In this document: positions 13,112 to 14,480 of the stretch, one piece after another
Layout of the letters: each line of letters opens with the position of its first letter
Numbering within the stretch: position 1 is the first letter of the stretch
Source: Sulfurovum sp. UBA1140
GTDB lineage: Bacteria; Campylobacterota; Campylobacteria; Campylobacterales; Sulfurovaceae
Length of the DNA: 14,480 bases
Assembly: GCA_002311915.1 (NCBI GenBank)
Contig: DCAF01000027.1
Coordinates: forward strand, 1-14,480
Reading direction: 5' to 3'
Made by a program: the position numbers and the translations under genes
The notes under the pieces: model-generated
Told to the model about the DNA's origin: nothing
What the model saw: the letters and a program-made list of their open reading frames with translations, nothing else
Databases searched by the model: none

Positions 13112-14197
13112 ATGAAAAAAATAGTTATGATTTTTATCCTTTTTGGGATATTTATATTTAGTGGTTGTGGTTCTGATGTTGCTGATGATAATTTGGGAGT
13201 TTTAGATGATGATAAGCCAAAAATTACACTTTATGGAGAGACCAATATTCAGATAAACTTGGGTGTGAATACAATTCTTGAAGATGATAGATTTGTTGCC
13301 GAAGATAGAGTGGATGGTGATTTGTCAAACAGTGTTATACGAACGCATAATATTGATTTTACCAAAGCAGGGGAGTATCAAGTCACCTACTTTGTAGAAG
13401 ATAGTGATGGGTATAGCGATACTGCAATTAGAACAGTGACCATTGTGGGTGGTAATTACGACTCATACAATGGTGGGCAACAAAATATTGGCTCTGTTCC
13501 TCAAATTACATTTAGTGATGGAAATAACGATACGTTATATCTGACATTAGGAGAGCAATACAACGCTTTTACCTATAGGGCTACCGATTTTGAAGATGGA
13601 GATTTAACCAATGCAGTAAGGGTAGAGGGTGCAGATTTTGATGTGAATAGAGAAGGTACTTACACGGTTACCTATAGCGTGGTAGACTCTAATGAAAATT
13701 TTGTAGAAAAGATACGAACGGTTATTGTACGGAGTTTTAATCTTGGAAATCAAGTTGATTACACCACCACCAGCGATATAGATAGCTTTAAAATATGGTA
13801 TCGTGATGTGTGTGGAAAGAGCTTTAACTCATCACTATATAATGCAACTTATGGCTCTTATAATGGTACAATATCTTGTTCATATCAAGGTCTTTATACT
13901 ATAGATTTAACTGCATTAAGTATATTCTCAACCATTAAAAGTCTTGACTTAAGCCACAACAATTTAACAGATATTGACTTTAACCAACTTGACCTAAGTG
14001 TTAACAATGTAAAAATACTCGAAGATTTAGACCTTAGCAATAATAATTTTAGCTATATAGACTTTACACCTTTATATAATTTAAAAAATATCAACAATCT
14101 ATGGATACAGGGCAACAGTTTAGATTATAGTACAGAAGCCAAAAGAGAGGCACTCTATAGAATCTTTAACAATAAAAGCTTGACAATCTTTTTTTAG
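13112..14197 (+). CDS. Lipoprotein with two Ig-like domains and leucine-rich repeats
   Basis: The 361-residue protein starts with a lipoprotein signal peptide: MKKIVMIFILFGIFIFSGC, with Cys19 as the likely lipidated residue. Two related beta-sandwich domains follow at about 36-112 and 129-207. Each has the DUF5011-type pattern of VDGDL or EDGDL, then AGEYQVTYFVEDSDG or EGTYTVTYSVVDSNE, and a final RTVTI or RTVIV strand. Residues about 225-260 hold two cysteines (234 and 256), possibly a disulfide cap. Leucine-rich repeats follow (KSLDLSHNNLTDIDF at about 276-290, EDLDLSNNNFSYIDF at 304-318, and a degenerate NNLWIQGNSLDYS at 328-340). This suggests a cell-surface or periplasmic binding role. 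ATG 13112 has AGGA 8 bases upstream. The function is unknown, and the gene appears to be monocistronic. Confidence 0.85.
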   Translation: MKKIVMIFILFGIFIFSGCGSDVADDNLGVLDDDKPKITLYGETNIQINLGVNTILEDDRFVAEDRVDGDLSNSVIRTHNIDFTKAGEYQVTYFVEDSDGYSDTAIRTVTIVGGNYDSYNGGQQNIGSVPQITFSDGNNDTLYLTLGEQYNAFTYRATDFEDGDLTNAVRVEGADFDVNREGTYTVTYSVVDSNENFVEKIRTVIVRSFNLGNQVDYTTTSDIDSFKIWYRDVCGKSFNSSLYNATYGSYNGTISCSYQGLYTIDLTALSIFSTIKSLDLSHNNLTDIDFNQLDLSVNNVKILEDLDLSNNNFSYIDFTPLYNLKNINNLWIQGNSLDYSTEAKREALYRIFNNKSLTIFF

Positions 14198-14224
14198 ATA
14201 ACTTGTACAAAATTATTTTTATTA

Positions 14225-14256
14225 AACAAAAAGAGATACAAAAATCTCTTTTTGTT
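14225..14256. terminator. Bidirectional intrinsic terminator
   Basis: AACAAAAAGAGAT (14225-14237) and ATCTCTTTTTGTT (14244-14256) are perfect 13-base inverted arms around a 6-base loop. Each strand reads an A-tract, a GAGAT/ATCTC stem core and a T-tract, so it can stop transcription both ways: after the lipoprotein gene, and after the minus-strand frame that ends at 14255. Confidence 0.85.
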
Positions 14257-14480
14257 ACAAAAAATCCATCTCTATAATCTCATAAAACAAAAAGCTTTTT
14301 TTACTCCAAACTGTTGTATCGTCAACTTGTTTTATCTCTATAAAAAATGACTCCTCCTCTTTTGTTCTATCCTCTTTAAAATTTACAAACTCTAAAATTG
14401 TTACCTGTCAAGTCTCACCACGTTGTTCCAGTTTAGCCATAGCATAAGCTCGAAAGAAGACATTAGGCGATATCTTAAAT
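14255..14480 (-). pseudogene. Partial minus-strand frame interrupted by an in-frame TGA
   Basis: On the minus strand from 14479, one frame runs ISPNVFFRAYAMAKLEQRGET, hits TGA at 14408-14410, and continues in the same frame for 50 more codons (beginning QVTILEFVNFKEDR, with SFFIEIKQVDDTTVWSKK in the middle) to TAA at 14255-14257. The stop sits in one arm of the bidirectional terminator, as expected for a real gene end. After the TGA no start codon occurs before the last few residues, so the second part could not be a separate gene. Both halves look protein-like, but I recognise no family. The 5' part lies off the window. A nonsense mutation is most likely; a sequencing error (for example TGG to TGA) or selenocysteine are alternatives, and I see no convincing SECIS hairpin. 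Confidence 0.45.

Noticed and set aside
14380..14407. SECIS-like hairpin after the TGA on the minus strand
   Set aside because: Only a 4-5 base-pair AT stem can be drawn (ACAA with TTGT, or AATTT with AAATT), too weak to support selenocysteine insertion.

Overview
This AT-rich window looks like chromosome from a Campylobacterota bacterium (formerly Epsilonproteobacteria), perhaps close to Sulfurovum or Sulfurimonas. That assignment is an inference from protein character and gene order: clpS-clpA-aat and rplY-pth-LptF/G permease are arrangements I recall from Campylobacter-type genomes, the ClpS sequence is of Campylobacter type, and TTG and GTG starts are used freely. I could run no database search.

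Left end (1-908): a two-gene type II toxin-antitoxin module on the minus strand, a ribbon-helix-helix antitoxin overlapping a MazF/PemK-type toxin. It has a near-consensus promoter with an operator-like palindrome over the -10 box, and an identical 23-base direct repeat lies on each side, so it looks like a small inserted cassette. About 200 bases between it and the next gene hold short inverted repeats, including a REP-like GC-rich one, and no gene.

909-2065, minus: bioD (biotin synthesis) followed 14 bases later by an exported Hsp20/alpha-crystallin-like protein. Divergent from these, 2146-5378 on the plus strand holds clpS, clpA and aat. Together these encode the leucyl/phenylalanyl branch of the N-degron pathway: Aat tags proteins with Leu or Phe, ClpS recognises them, and ClpA unfolds them for ClpP, which is not in the window. 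A perfect hairpin without a T-tract separates clpS from clpA, and aat starts with TTG inside the end of clpA.

5412-8548, plus: transaldolase, a PilT-type retraction ATPase with an inverted repeat around its promoter, and an unrecognised membrane-anchored coiled-coil protein. 8598-11664, plus: rplY (L25/Ctc), pth, an LptF/LptG-type permease and an aspartoacylase-like zinc hydrolase, spaced 5, 3 and 20 bases apart, so probably one operon. A U32-family (TrhP/YegQ-like) protein follows with a terminator over its stop codon, then a lipoprotein with two Ig-like domains and leucine-rich repeats.

Right edge: a bidirectional terminator hairpin, and beyond it a minus-strand coding-like frame that runs off the window and is interrupted by one in-frame TGA. 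It is probably a decayed or mutated gene; selenocysteine readthrough is possible but unsupported. No tRNA, rRNA, CRISPR array or transposase gene was seen.
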